Shown: positions 16,537-26,668, counted from the first letter of the stretch. The stretch is DNA of 64,000 nucleotides from Clostridium sp. 'White wine YQ' (GCF_028728205.1 NZ_JAQYUU010000001.1:1477318-1541317), one strand, 5' to 3'. Numbers and translations: made by a program. Notes: a model not told the origin generated them from the letters alone.

Positions 16537-17223
16537 TTATTTTATTCCTAATTTTTCTCTTAATTCTGTTATTTCCGTAGAACTTGCAAGCATTTTTATA
16601 TCTTTCCTATCAACTGCTACTTCTCCACTTGAATTAATTGAAGCTATATGTGTTTCTCCATTAGTGTAAATATCTCTATTATCATTTTTATTTAATTCAT
16701 CAACAACAATCGCATAATACAGATTATTATTACCGTCTATAAATATGGCTAAATCTGATGCAAATTCATATCTCCTATTTTGTATATTTTTCTTATAATA
16801 ATCATCAATCATAAGATAAACCTCAAATTTATCTAGCTTTTGTAGTTCATCCTTTAATTTTTTATTTTTATCTTCTTCTTTTTGTTTTTCTAATTTATCT
16901 CTTTCAAGCTGTTCAGCTTTGCTAACATCACTTTTTATATCTCCTTCTAATCCATTTATTCGGTTATCTGCCTCTATAAACTTTCTTTCTTCTATTAATG
17001 CTTCACATTCACTATACTCAGTCTTTATTTTATTCTTTTGGATATCTGTCAGTTTTGATAAATCTATATCTTCTACTTCTTTTAAATTACTTTTTAAAGT
17101 ATTTATATTTTCTTTAATTGCTTTGTTCTTATTATATATAAATATTATTACAACACATGCTATTATTAAAACTATGCCACAAATAACCCATATAGCTTTC
17201 TTATTTCTATTTAACTTTGCCAT
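16537..17223 (-). CDS. Membrane-anchored coiled-coil protein, unknown
   Basis: The 228-residue protein has a single N-terminal membrane helix (about residues 10-29, AIWVICGIVLIIACVVIIFI). About 95 residues of Lys/Glu-rich coiled coil follow, then a C-terminal domain of about 90 residues (YLMIDDYYKKNIQNRRYEFAS ... LYYAIVVDELNK). The layout suggests an anchored extracellular domain on a stalk. No catalytic motif is visible and the family is not recognised. It is preceded by AGGAGG. Confidence 0.55.
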   Translation of the reverse strand: MAKLNRNKKAIWVICGIVLIIACVVIIFIYNKNKAIKENINTLKSNLKEVEDIDLSKLTDIQKNKIKTEYSECEALIEERKFIEADNRINGLEGDIKSDVSKAEQLERDKLEKQKEEDKNKKLKDELQKLDKFEVYLMIDDYYKKNIQNRRYEFASDLAIFIDGNNNLYYAIVVDELNKNDNRDIYTNGETHIASINSSGEVAVDRKDIKMLASSTEITELREKLGIK

Positions 17224-17313
17224 ATTACCTCCTTTTGCATCATTTTATTATTACTCATTAAGATTATATTTATATATATGAACTAATATTTATAAGTTCC
17301 ATAAATATAAAAA

Positions 17314-17351
17314 AATACTCAAGGGATAAACCTAATTATCCATTGAGTATT
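17314..17351 (-). terminator. Terminator of hcp
   Basis: AATACTCAA/TTGAGTATT with an inner GGATAA/TTATCC stem forms a strong hairpin just past the hcp stop. T-rich minus-strand sequence follows. Confidence 0.8.
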
Positions 17352-17364
17352 TATAATTATTTTA

Positions 17365-19068
17365 TTAGCTTTCCATAAACATCTTCATATCATCTTCAAC
17401 ATTAGTGATTCCGCCAATACCAAAGTTATCTACTAATACCTTAGCAACATTTGGTGAAAGGAATGCTGGAAGTGTTGGTCCTAAATGAATGTTCTTAACA
17501 CCTAAGTATAATAATGATAATAATACAATTACAGCTTTTTGTTCATACCAAGCTATGTTGTATGATATAGGTAATTCATTAACACTCTTTAATCCAAATA
17601 CTTCTTGAAGTTTTAGAGCTATTACAACTAATGAATATGAATCATTACATTGTCCAGCATCTAATACTCTTGGAATTCCTCCGATATCACCTAAGTTTAA
17701 TTTGTTATATTTATATTTAGCACAACCTGCTGTTAAAATAACTGTATCTTTTGGTAACTTTTCTGCAAATTCTGTATAGTAATTTCTTGATTTTGCTCTT
17801 CCATCACAACCAGCCATTACAAAGAATCTCTTTATTGCACCAGTTTTAACTGCATCTACAACTTTATCTGCTAGTGCTAAAACTTGGTTATGAGCAAATC
17901 CACCAACGATTTGTCCTTTTTCAATTTCAGTTGGAGCTTTACATTTCTTAGCCATTTCAATAACCTTTGAGAAATCTTTTGTTCCATCTGCTTTAGCTTC
18001 AATATGAGCACATCCTGGCATTCCAGTAGCTCCAGTTGTAAATAACCTATCTTTATATGAATCCTTAGGAATAACTATGCAATTAGTAGTCATAAGAATT
18101 GCTCCGTTAAACTTTTCAAATTCTTCTTTTTGTTTCCACCATGCGTTACCATAGTTACCTGCAAAGTGGCTATATTTCTTAAACTTTGGATAGTATTGTC
18201 CAGCAAGCATTTCTCCGTGAGTATATACGTCTACTCCAGTTCCTTCTGTTTGCTCAAGTAACATTTCTAAATCTCTTAAATCATGTCCTGAAATCAATAT
18301 TCCTGGATTTTTTCTAACTCCAATATCTACAGTTGTTATTTCAGGATGTCCATAAGTTTCAGTGTTTGCTTTATCAAGTAATGCCATACCATCTACACCG
18401 AATTTTCCTGCTTCTAATGCAAGTGCAACTAAATTGTCAACAGTTAAACTATCATCTATTGTAGCTGCTAATGCTTTTGACATAAATGCATGAACTTCTT
18501 CATTATTGTATTTTAAGTTCATAGCATGCTTCATATAAGCAGATAATCCCTTAAGTCCATAAGTTATAAGTTCTCTTAAGCTTCTTATATCTTCATTTTC
18601 TGTTGCAAGTACTCCAACTTTTTCAGCTTTAGCATCAAATTCTATAGTATTATCAGCTGTCCAAGCTACTGCATCTGGCATGATAACTTCTTTTGTTTGC
18701 ATTCCAAATAACTTTTTAAAGAAACCTCCAGTTATTATTACTTCTCCAACTTGTCCGCCGGCTTTAGTAACTTTAGTTTTTAAAGCTTCTCTAATTTGTA
18801 AAGTTTCTTTTACTCTATCTAAAATAGAATCTCTATCAAAATTTGCATTTGTAATTGTAGTGAATAAATTCGCTACTATATATTTATCAACTTTAGCATC
18901 TGTAACTCCAACTTTTCTACCTTCATTACTTACTATAGCTAGTCCTTTAGTTACATATATTAATAAATCTTGAGCTTTTGCTACATGCTCGTCTTTACCA
19001 CATACTCCTACTTTAGTACAACCTGTGCATCCAGCAGTTTCTTGACATTGATAACAAAACATTGACAT
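17365..19068 (-). CDS. hcp: Hybrid cluster protein (hydroxylamine/NO reductase)
   Basis: The 567-residue cytoplasmic iron-sulfur protein begins [17 protein letters not shown] and shows the four N-terminal Cys of the Hcp family (CxxC, then CTKVGVCG). Later Cys-containing stretches supply the hybrid Fe-S-O cluster: [24 protein letters not shown] and [10 protein letters not shown]. Hcp reduces hydroxylamine in vitro, and its likely role in cells is nitric oxide reduction during anaerobic growth. ATG 19068 has AGGAGG seven bases upstream; the longer frame to 19110 is not expected to be translated. It is monocistronic, with a CRP/FNR-type palindrome upstream. Confidence 0.95.
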   Translation of the reverse strand: MSMFCYQCQETAGCTGCTKVGVCGKDEHVAKAQDLLIYVTKGLAIVSNEGRKVGVTDAKVDKYIVANLFTTITNANFDRDSILDRVKETLQIREALKTKVTKAGGQVGEVIITGGFFKKLFGMQTKEVIMPDAVAWTADNTIEFDAKAEKVGVLATENEDIRSLRELITYGLKGLSAYMKHAMNLKYNNEEVHAFMSKALAATIDDSLTVDNLVALALEAGKFGVDGMALLDKANTETYGHPEITTVDIGVRKNPGILISGHDLRDLEMLLEQTEGTGVDVYTHGEMLAGQYYPKFKKYSHFAGNYGNAWWKQKEEFEKFNGAILMTTNCIVIPKDSYKDRLFTTGATGMPGCAHIEAKADGTKDFSKVIEMAKKCKAPTEIEKGQIVGGFAHNQVLALADKVVDAVKTGAIKRFFVMAGCDGRAKSRNYYTEFAEKLPKDTVILTAGCAKYKYNKLNLGDIGGIPRVLDAGQCNDSYSLVVIALKLQEVFGLKSVNELPISYNIAWYEQKAVIVLLSLLYLGVKNIHLGPTLPAFLSPNVAKVLVDNFGIGGITNVEDDMKMFMES

Positions 19069-19118
19069 ATTATGTCCTCCTATTTCTCTATTAGCTATTT
19101 CTATATTCAACGTTTTAA

Positions 19119-19160
19119 ATCATACTATATTACTTTGATTTATTCTGTAACTTAAGTTAC
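19119..19160 (-). promoter_or_regulatory. CRP/FNR-type operator and promoter of hcp
   Basis: The perfect 14-bp palindrome GTAACTTAAGTTAC (19147-19160) has the GTAAC-N4-GTTAC form of CRP/FNR-family sites. On the minus strand TATGAT (19124-19119) serves as -10, predicting transcription from about 19112. The palindrome is then centred at -41.5, the classic activator position. HcpR is the likely regulator by gene context. Confidence 0.6.
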
Positions 19161-19208
19161 TAATAAAAAATTAATGATTTATTTTTTATTTTTATTATAA
19201 AAAAAGTA

Positions 19209-19237
19209 TTTTCATAACAATACTCAGGTGGTATAAT
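19209..19237 (+). promoter_or_regulatory. Promoter of tRNA-Gly
   Basis: TTTTCA, 17 bases and a perfect TATAAT end 19 bases before the tRNA. Confidence 0.65.
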
Positions 19238-19256
19238 ATGGTTATGTCAAAAATAT

Positions 19257-19330
19257 GCGGGTGTAGCTCAATGGCAGAGCCCTAGCTTCCCAAGCTAGTC
19301 ACGTGGGTTCGATTCCCATCACCCGCTCCA
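19257..19330 (+). tRNA. tRNA-Gly (anticodon CCC)
   Basis: The cloverleaf is complete: acceptor GCGGGTG with CACCCGC, D arm GCTC/GAGC, anticodon stem CTAGC/GCTAG around loop TTCCCAA (anticodon CCC, reading GGG), and T arm TGGGTTCGATTCCCA. CCA is encoded at the 3' end. It stands alone, between its own promoter and a strong terminator, at the edge of a variable gene block. Confidence 0.93.
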
Positions 19331-19331
19331 A

Positions 19332-19382
19332 AATAAAGGAGTATCAAAATATACTAAAAGTATTTTTTGATACTCCTTTATT
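19332..19382 (+). terminator. Terminator of tRNA-Gly
   Basis: A long hairpin pairs TAAAGGAGTATCAAAA with TTTTTTGATACTCCTTTA directly after the tRNA. Confidence 0.85.
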
Positions 19383-19444
19383 ACATTTTCTATAGCAAAT
19401 TCATTTTCAATTGTAGCTATTTAATATAAATATTACTTTTCTTT

Positions 19445-19675
19445 TTAGGTACTTAACTTAATAATTTTATAATCACCATTACCTGGATTACCTATTTAGT
19501 CCTTTTTACTTGTTGTAATATAAAGATCTTCATCTTTAATTGAAAATAACTTAAATTCTTTAATCTATGGTTCTATTTTTGAAACTAACTCGTAAAATTG
19601 ATTTGTTCTATCATATTCATTGATTTCTATTAAATTATTTAGATTTATATTACCTCCACAGTTCCCATTTGCAAC
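19445..19675 (-). pseudogene. Gene remnant with two in-frame stops
   Basis: One minus-strand frame runs 75 codons from 19675 to TAA 19447-19445 with protein-like composition (NINLNNLIEINEYDRTNQF, FKLFSIKDEDLYITTSKKD). It is broken by TAG at 19567-19565 and TAA at 19498-19496. No start codon or ribosome site remains. It looks like the C-terminal end of a decayed gene, family unknown. The rest of the 500-base stretch from 19383 to 19886 shows nothing else I can support. Confidence 0.5.
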
Positions 19676-19886
19676 TTATTTGAATATATATAGTAGCTTT
19701 ATTCAGTAATTTCCTATATGATTATTTAAATTTTCTTTTTTCTTTTAAAATTTTTATTACTCTTCGATATACGTGAGAATAAAGAATAGTTACATAACTA
19801 AACTTTTATTAGTTATGTAACTGTCATATTTCAATATTTATTCAAATAGAATTTCAATATAAACTAATTATTGGAGTGTATTATAT

Positions 19887-20777
19887 ATGGATAAAGTAGA
19901 GAGTTTTGAATTAATAACGAAATTAAAAAGTAATTCGTCCACCTTAGATGAATTGAAGCATATCGCAAAAAGATATCATTATGAATCTATTCCTCATAAT
20001 TTAGATAAACATGTCTTATTCAATATTGAATTGTTACACGAAAATATAGGAAGTATATTAGTCCATTTATATATAGGAGATTTAGATAATAAATTTTTAA
20101 AAAAAGAAATATCTAAAGAAGATTACGATGAGATAATCTATAGTACCTTTGCAAAATATCAGTATATGAACTCTGCTTTTCTATATAATGAGCAATACAT
20201 TAAAGATTTTTCTGTTAAAGATAAAGAGTTCGTACTTAGGCTTGATAAAGGTTCATGCTATCTTCTGTCACATGATATCTGTTCATTAGATATTGATAAA
20301 CATGATTTATCTAACATAATAAAAAAAGAGTTTGAAGAAACAAAATGGTTCACTGAAGATTATGATGAATTTATTAAATATTCAAAAGGAAACGAAAATA
20401 GTATTTTGTATTGTCGAAATTTAGCAGATTCTATTAAGAAAAATGGTTTTAAATCTGCTGCATATATTAACCATTATAAATGTGATCATTATGATTTTAC
20501 TGATGGACAACATAGAGCATGTATTTCATCAAAGCTTAACATTTCACTTCCTGCAAAAGTTTCTGAAATGAGTTCAGAAGATTTTTGTTGCACTGTCTGT
20601 CAACACAGGATTAAAGAACAAAATGCTATAGAATTCAGGAAAGAACAAATAGAAAACAATTTTAAAATGAATCCTCTTCAAAGACTTTTAGTTAAACTAA
20701 AGATTAAAAATCATCCTGATACTCTCTTATATGAATCAATAAATAAACAAGAAGTTGAATTTTTAAAGAAATTTTAG
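19887..20777 (+). CDS. Protein with ParB/sulfiredoxin-like DGQHR motif, unknown role
   Basis: The 296-residue cytoplasmic protein has a mainly helical N-terminal half, then a segment around residues 195-225 (ILYCRNLADSIKKNGF ... YDFTDGQHRACISSKLNISLPAKV). Its DGQHR plus following small helix matches the nucleotide-binding core of ParB and sulfiredoxin-like folds (D-G-x-H-R). A CCTVCQHR Cys cluster follows, perhaps for a metal. Such domains occur in partition CTPases, nucleases and modification enzymes, and the other ParB motifs are not evident. It has GGAGTG before the start, stands alone, and converges on the TerB_N gene. Low GC and its position beside a tRNA suit an accessory gene. Confidence 0.5.
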   Translation: MDKVESFELITKLKSNSSTLDELKHIAKRYHYESIPHNLDKHVLFNIELLHENIGSILVHLYIGDLDNKFLKKEISKEDYDEIIYSTFAKYQYMNSAFLYNEQYIKDFSVKDKEFVLRLDKGSCYLLSHDICSLDIDKHDLSNIIKKEFEETKWFTEDYDEFIKYSKGNENSILYCRNLADSIKKNGFKSAAYINHYKCDHYDFTDGQHRACISSKLNISLPAKVSEMSSEDFCCTVCQHRIKEQNAIEFRKEQIENNFKMNPLQRLLVKLKIKNHPDTLLYESINKQEVEFLKKF

Positions 20778-20810
20778 ATATATTTATAATTTATACTTCT
20801 CTTGCTTACA

Positions 20811-20854
20811 AAAAAATAAAGGATATGATTAAAATACTATCATATCCTTTATTT
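20811..20854 (+). terminator. Bidirectional terminator between 19887 and 20899 genes
   Basis: AAATAAAGGATATGAT pairs perfectly with ATCATATCCTTTATTT across a nine-base loop, with A-rich and T-rich flanks. Confidence 0.85.
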
Positions 20855-20898
20855 TAAACTCATTTCATGATCTTTACTTAAACATCAATACAATATCT

Positions 20899-22431
20899 TC
20901 AAAAACCCTGCCTTCTATTTTCTTTGGTTACAAGTTTATCTTTTCTTTTTTGAAATTCAGCAACACTTGTAGTCATATCTAAATTTTTGTAATAATTAAT
21001 TGCAATATCACAAATTTCAATTGCCTTTTCATAATCTTTTTGTTTCTCAAATATTATAGCTAATCTTTTAAAAGCAGGAATTGATCCATTAAACTTTCCT
21101 ATTTCAGAAATACGCTTGTCCATTTCTTTCTTACTATAAATCGACGAAAGGCTTTTAACTCTATTAAGCTCTTCTTGATAGTACTTTTTCTGTAGCAGTT
21201 CCAATGAATTAATATCTTGAAAGCAACATTCTATACATTTTTTAAGATATTTAGTATCAACATCACGATATTTATAATAAAAATCTTGTAAATCAATTAG
21301 AACAAAATGTCTTTTTACAAAGTTATTTCTCACTTCATTTAATTCTGATAATATATCCTTTTCTCTTACTTCATCAAAAGTTAAAACTTCAATTGCTTTA
21401 TTATTTTTTGTTTCTTTATGCTCTAGTTCTCCATTCTTTCTTAGTTCTGAGATTTTAGCTTTTACTTGATTGTGTGTCGACTCAAGTAAGTCATACAAAG
21501 CCTTCTTAAATTTAAAGTTTTCTATAACTATAGGAACTTCGATAGTTCTATTGCTAATAGATACATTGGCAAAAATAGTTAAATTCTGTTTCCTGAGTTT
21601 TTTAAACTCAGTTTCATTAATAAATTTACTAATTAATAAAGTGTCTGAATTATATTTAATTTTTAAATTATCTAAAAGAGTAGCTTTAAATATCTCAGTA
21701 TACCCTTTAATATAATTATTATTATTAAACTCGAATGATTTTGCTAACATCATTATGTCGTCTGCCGTTAAAGGTATATCTAAACTATATTTACAAAAAA
21801 CAAATAAATTGTCAGAAATTTTCAATTCATGTTCTTTATCTATTGATTGCATAAATTCTAATGCTAAATCTGCTCTTTGCCTAAGCAGACATGTTAATAT
21901 TAATGCACTTCCTGAGTATTGCTGAAATGATTTATTTTCATGTACATCTCTTAATTTAAGTATCACTCTAAATGCTTTCTCATAATCACCATTTAGTAGA
22001 TGTCTCTCTAATCCATAATAAAGAATAAAAACAAAACCAATATCAATATTTGAATCATAGGGATTAGATAAAAGCTTCCAATATACAGTTTTCTGTTCTG
22101 GAGTTAATTGAGAATATGTTGGATAATATGGGGGGCGTTCTACATTATAAATATTTTGTAATTCTGCTAGTGGTAATTTGGTGTGTATTAAGCTTGGCTC
22201 ATCTTGATTAAATCCTAAAAAAGTAATCTTAATACCATTAAACTCATAAATTTCTTGTTTTTTATTACTAATATAATTTTTTCTAATTCCATCAGCTATC
22301 CAAATTAAATTTTCTATGTCTGGATGAATAAATAAATCATCTGTTGTCTTTGCTACTACATCTCTATTTTGTAGGATCAATGAAGTATTATTACTCTCTT
22401 TCTTTCTAAACAAAAAATTTAATAAGCCCAT
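20899..22431 (-). CDS. TerB_N-domain protein, partner of the YobI-like NTPase
   Basis: The 510-residue cytoplasmic protein contains PYYPTYSQLTPEQKTVYWKLL followed by DIGFVFILYYGLERHLL (about residues 100-150). This is the consensus of the TerB N-terminal domain, which accompanies TerB in tellurite-resistance and phage-stress gene clusters. No classical TerB domain is evident after it. The C-terminal 60 residues look like a TPR pair (AFKRLAIIFEKQKDYEKAIEICDIAINYYKNL). AGGTAT precedes the start. It follows the YobI-like gene by 139 bases on the same strand, which suggests joint function, perhaps as a scaffold. Confidence 0.65.
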   Translation of the reverse strand: MGLLNFLFRKKESNNTSLILQNRDVVAKTTDDLFIHPDIENLIWIADGIRKNYISNKKQEIYEFNGIKITFLGFNQDEPSLIHTKLPLAELQNIYNVERPPYYPTYSQLTPEQKTVYWKLLSNPYDSNIDIGFVFILYYGLERHLLNGDYEKAFRVILKLRDVHENKSFQQYSGSALILTCLLRQRADLALEFMQSIDKEHELKISDNLFVFCKYSLDIPLTADDIMMLAKSFEFNNNNYIKGYTEIFKATLLDNLKIKYNSDTLLISKFINETEFKKLRKQNLTIFANVSISNRTIEVPIVIENFKFKKALYDLLESTHNQVKAKISELRKNGELEHKETKNNKAIEVLTFDEVREKDILSELNEVRNNFVKRHFVLIDLQDFYYKYRDVDTKYLKKCIECCFQDINSLELLQKKYYQEELNRVKSLSSIYSKKEMDKRISEIGKFNGSIPAFKRLAIIFEKQKDYEKAIEICDIAINYYKNLDMTTSVAEFQKRKDKLVTKENRRQGF

Positions 22432-22570
22432 TTTATACCTCCATATATCAATATATCTAGATATCTTAATTTCTACTTTTTAATACTGTATTAACGTTAA
22501 TATTTCCACAGATTATATCATTGTCAGTCATTTTTTGTATTTCATCACCTTAAGTAAGTTGATACCGATA

Positions 22571-25500
22571 CTATATCCCATGCAATTTTCTACGACTAAT
22601 CTTATATACTCCATTTTCTTCATAGAAGTCTGAAATCCATCTTCTGTCTTTAAATTTATCAAGAATTACTTCATTTATCTCATTAACATCAAATTTAGGT
22701 CTCCCACCTATCAATATCTTTTCATGTTCTTTAGAGCCAATTATTTTCATAAAATCTTCGCATTGTACTTTAGAAAATGAATCCATATTAGCTACTAGTA
22801 GCATCAATTTATTTTCAATAGATATATCTTCCTCTTTGATTAAAAACTTAAATAAATCTAATGGTAACTTTATATCTTCTTCAAGATAAGTATCTATATA
22901 TGATACTGACATCTCTCTTATAACTTCTTTGATATTATCTGTTTGTATTTCATAATTCTTTATAAAATGAGATAGTTCTGACTGATCAAAATTATGTTGA
23001 AGTATATATTTTATTACATCATCTGAATATTTTTTACTTATTATTGGAATAGAATCATTACTATTTGAAATCAACCTAGTTTTTAAACCATCTTCTAAAT
23101 CTATATCTAAAATATTTATTAACTCCTCATTTGAAAGAGACTGCTTATCCATTATATTATCTATATATTCATTTATATTTTTAGTAATAAAATATGTAAG
23201 TTTAGATTGGTAATTATTCCTCATGAATTTAACATTTTCAACTGTCATTTTTATAACTTCTAAATCTATCAAAATTTTCATTTTAGTTTCTGATATTTCC
23301 TTAATATCAAAATTAGAATAACTATATCTTAACTCAGCTAAAATATTTTCATATTTTTTATCACTAATTGTGTCACAAACAATTACTTCTCCAAACAATG
23401 ATGCTGCTGAATTTTCTCCAAATATTGAATCTATCTCTTTTTTCGAAAATTCTAGGTACTTGTCATTTTCATTTATAAAATTAACAAGGGTTTCATTTAA
23501 TTGATTTTCATTTTTAAAGAAATAATATAATATATTTTCTTCTGAATATTTTACTACCCTCTCTTTTAATATAGAATCCCATAATTTAGGTTCGCTTATC
23601 TCTTTAAGAACCTCTAACTTTGTTTCTAAACATTGTATATATAAAGTCCTTTTAGGTATTGAGATATCCTCACTATTTATAAGCTCAATAGCAGCTTTTG
23701 GAGTATCAGTTATCTTACCTTCACAATTATTTAAAACTAATGATATATACTCACTAATATGTTCAACTACATATTCATATAATTTAGATGATTTATCTTC
23801 ATAAAAAAGAGAATAGTTTTTATGTATAATATCATTTTCACTGCTAACATTATAAATGCTCTTTAACATCAAAGAAATATTCTCAAATGTTAATTCATAC
23901 AGCTTATATTGATAAACAGCTTCAAACAAATCTTTATGCGATTTTTCATAATTTATACTTTCAAACTTAGCACCAATTCTCAAAAGCTCCTTTTTAAGGG
24001 TATCTACATACTCATCCTTAACATCTAAAAAATGACTATCAGAAGATATTGCTTCAACTAGTATATTATTCTGATTAATATCATCAATAATTTTTCTTTC
24101 AGAATAGCAAAGTGTTAATATAATGTAATACTTTTTCTGTTCGTAAGTAAACTCAGACACATTAACTATTTCCTTAAAAAAAGTAGACCAATGTCTATTT
24201 ATTGATATCACGTATGGAACTAAATTGTTGGTATAACAAAAGTATTGTTGAATAAATTTAAAATACTTATTATTTCTAATTTGTTCGACTAGATTGATTA
24301 AGTATTTACCATATTTCTTTTCATCCACTAAAATATAATCAAAAAGTGAAAAATTTAAAACTTCAATTTCAAGGAAATCTATTTCCCTCAGTCTTGAAAG
24401 CACTAGCTTAGGATTATCAATTTTATATGTCCATTCTTTGGATACTTTATCAGTTACACTACGCAAGAACATTTTATCATTTGTAGTAAGACTATTTGGA
24501 TAGAAATACGTTATATAATCTCTGTAGGTTTCATCTATATGTCCATTTCTTATTAAATATCGGATTAACCCAAAGTATTGACTTGATTTAATCTCATTAA
24601 AGTTATTTTCTTCGTTAAGAAAATTCTTATAATTTATACTGAAAACATCATTCACATTTTCTCTATTAATCAATTCATTAATCCTTTTATTTTTAAGTTG
24701 TAGTCTTACTGTTTCTAGTTGTTTAATTTTATCTTTCAAATTCTTGACTTGATTACTATTGATTAAATCAACTATTTCTTTCCTATTAATATAATTTGAA
24801 TTATTAGTATTTGGGATTCTACTACCATACCCATTACTTGTCCAATAGATCATACCAACTTCATCAATATTCTTTAAATGTTCTTTATCACATGCCTCTA
24901 TTTTTTCTTCAATCTCTTGAATTTCTCTATTGATTTTTTTAATTTCACCTTCAATTATTTGTTCCTTGCTATTGAGTAAAGTAGATACAAATCCTATGTT
25001 ATTTTGGGTATCACTAAAATCACGAGGAAATATGTTTTTGTAAACAATAATAGCAAGAAGTTTATTATAATCTTGCTCAGTTGTGCTAATTCTACTATTG
25101 TAAATCATAAATTCATTATATATATTTTTTAAAATTCTCATATCATCTACATATAGTGAAATCTCCTGAAGAAAGTGTTCATCAAATTTTTCAAAAACTT
25201 CTCCGTTTTTAAAATGTTGTATAAATTGATCATAAGAATTCGAATTATCTATTACAGGAACTACTGGAATAATAAAATCAAAAAACTTAGTACGATCTTT
25301 AGATATAAAGATATCATCTCTAAGTAAATACAAAAACTTTAATGGTTTACTTTTTTTCATAGTATGTATTAAGTGCAAATCCCATATAAATTTAGGTACA
25401 ATTTTTAAAAATCTATTACTTTCTTTGATACGTCTTGAGTTTATAAGATTATTTATTTCACGTAAACGTTGAAAAATTTGATTAACATTATATCTATCCA

Positions 25501-26299
25501 TATCTTCGAATACAATAGCATCCACATTAGAATTATCAAATATATATAAGACTTCATTAAGATATTTATCGAAATAAGATTCATCACTTTTCTCAAATAT
25601 TTCTATTTCATTACCTTGAAATTTAAATCTTTTAATAATATTTCTGTTCTTCTCAAACTTTATTAGATTAAAAATAAATTTACCAGATAATATGCTTAGT
25701 ATTAATCCACTAATTAGTAGACCTACCCAGTTTGTTGTGTATTTTAAAAATGCAAATATCTTAATTTTCTCTAAACCAGTTACATAATTACACCAAATAG
25801 AATAAAAATACATATAGAAAGCTGAAAGTATATAAATTAAACTTAACAAAGTTAATTTTATAATATTTCTATTTGATATTTTTTGCTTAACCTTAAAATT
25901 AGTTTGCGGTATTTTAGATGAATCAATTTTATGTATCAATTGATTAAGTATTTTCCCCTCCAACACAGATTCTTTAACATTATTAACTTTATCTTTTGTA
26001 GATTTCTTATTACTTTTGATTTTAACTTCATCATCTTTATTTAAATTCTCATTCATCCCATCTTCTAAATTTTGCTGATTAATTTCATCAAAATTAGCTA
26101 ATGAAATATTTAAAAACTCTATTTCTTTATGTCTATTCTTATATGACTCTATAACGCTACTCTTTCCTGCTCCATAAGCTCCGGAAATTGCAATATTCTT
26201 AATATCATCATTATCAAATACAAAATTAAAAGCATCTTCATATATTTCTAATTTGACATCATTGATTGGAGTAAGTTTTTCAAAGTGTATTTTATTCAT
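22571..26299 (-). CDS. YobI-like membrane P-loop NTPase (1242 residues)
   Basis: Residues 1-50 give the YobI-type start (FEKLTPINDVKLEIYEDAF ... NDDIKNIAISG) with Walker A GAYGAGKSS at 40-48. Two membrane helices near residues 150-215 are inserted in the NTPase domain, as in KAP-type ATPases. Walker B is IVFEDMDRY (about 265-273), and LYLLRDDIF is the later sensor segment. The remaining 850 residues are helical and repetitive, with no recognised enzyme motif. YobI NTPases are poorly characterised and are placed among predicted conflict-system NTPases. The neighbouring TerB_N gene is in the same transcription direction. A membrane-bound, ATP-driven sensor is plausible but inferred. It starts behind AGGAGG. 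Confidence 0.75.
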   Translation of the reverse strand: MNKIHFEKLTPINDVKLEIYEDAFNFVFDNDDIKNIAISGAYGAGKSSVIESYKNRHKEIEFLNISLANFDEINQQNLEDGMNENLNKDDEVKIKSNKKSTKDKVNNVKESVLEGKILNQLIHKIDSSKIPQTNFKVKQKISNRNIIKLTLLSLIYILSAFYMYFYSIWCNYVTGLEKIKIFAFLKYTTNWVGLLISGLILSILSGKFIFNLIKFEKNRNIIKRFKFQGNEIEIFEKSDESYFDKYLNEVLYIFDNSNVDAIVFEDMDRYNVNQIFQRLREINNLINSRRIKESNRFLKIVPKFIWDLHLIHTMKKSKPLKFLYLLRDDIFISKDRTKFFDFIIPVVPVIDNSNSYDQFIQHFKNGEVFEKFDEHFLQEISLYVDDMRILKNIYNEFMIYNSRISTTEQDYNKLLAIIVYKNIFPRDFSDTQNNIGFVSTLLNSKEQIIEGEIKKINREIQEIEEKIEACDKEHLKNIDEVGMIYWTSNGYGSRIPNTNNSNYINRKEIVDLINSNQVKNLKDKIKQLETVRLQLKNKRINELINRENVNDVFSINYKNFLNEENNFNEIKSSQYFGLIRYLIRNGHIDETYRDYITYFYPNSLTTNDKMFLRSVTDKVSKEWTYKIDNPKLVLSRLREIDFLEIEVLNFSLFDYILVDEKKYGKYLINLVEQIRNNKYFKFIQQYFCYTNNLVPYVISINRHWSTFFKEIVNVSEFTYEQKKYYIILTLCYSERKIIDDINQNNILVEAISSDSHFLDVKDEYVDTLKKELLRIGAKFESINYEKSHKDLFEAVYQYKLYELTFENISLMLKSIYNVSSENDIIHKNYSLFYEDKSSKLYEYVVEHISEYISLVLNNCEGKITDTPKAAIELINSEDISIPKRTLYIQCLETKLEVLKEISEPKLWDSILKERVVKYSEENILYYFFKNENQLNETLVNFINENDKYLEFSKKEIDSIFGENSAASLFGEVIVCDTISDKKYENILAELRYSYSNFDIKEISETKMKILIDLEVIKMTVENVKFMRNNYQSKLTYFITKNINEYIDNIMDKQSLSNEELINILDIDLEDGLKTRLISNSNDSIPIISKKYSDDVIKYILQHNFDQSELSHFIKNYEIQTDNIKEVIREMSVSYIDTYLEEDIKLPLDLFKFLIKEEDISIENKLMLLVANMDSFSKVQCEDFMKIIGSKEHEKILIGGRPKFDVNEINEVILDKFKDRRWISDFYEENGVYKISRRKLHGI

Positions 26300-26668
26300 T
26301 TTTCCTCCTACTTTTCAAAGTATCTATAATATTTTATCTAAACCAAATTATTTCTTTTATAATCTGAATCTGCTAATCACTTTAACTATCCTTCTAATAT
26401 TTTCCTATTCTACAAAAAACCTAATATTCCTCCATACTCTTAAAAGTAGATGTCTAATTATCTTAATAACAAAATATTTACTAATATATAATATTCATGT
26501 CTCTTTACAGCTATTTTTCTTGAATTAATACTTCAACTTCCCTTTTTATAATATGAGAAGTAATCTATGTACACTTACAATAATAAAAATATATTTTCCT
26601 ATACACTATCATTTATAAATTTATTTTCATATTATAAATCATGAAATTTATTACATTGGAGGAATTTT
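26300..26668. other. Intergenic region between divergent genes, no gene seen
   Basis: This very AT-rich 369-base stretch carries the divergent promoters of the YobI-like gene and the ABC importer, but I could not place either with confidence. There is no open frame with a ribosome site, no riboswitch I recognise, and no copy of the tRNA-Gly 3' end. Confidence 0.5.

Noticed and set aside
19257-26668. tRNA-Gly as an integration site with a repeated 3' end
   Set aside because: I did not see a second copy of the tRNA 3' end near 26.3 kb and no integrase is present, so no att site is claimed.
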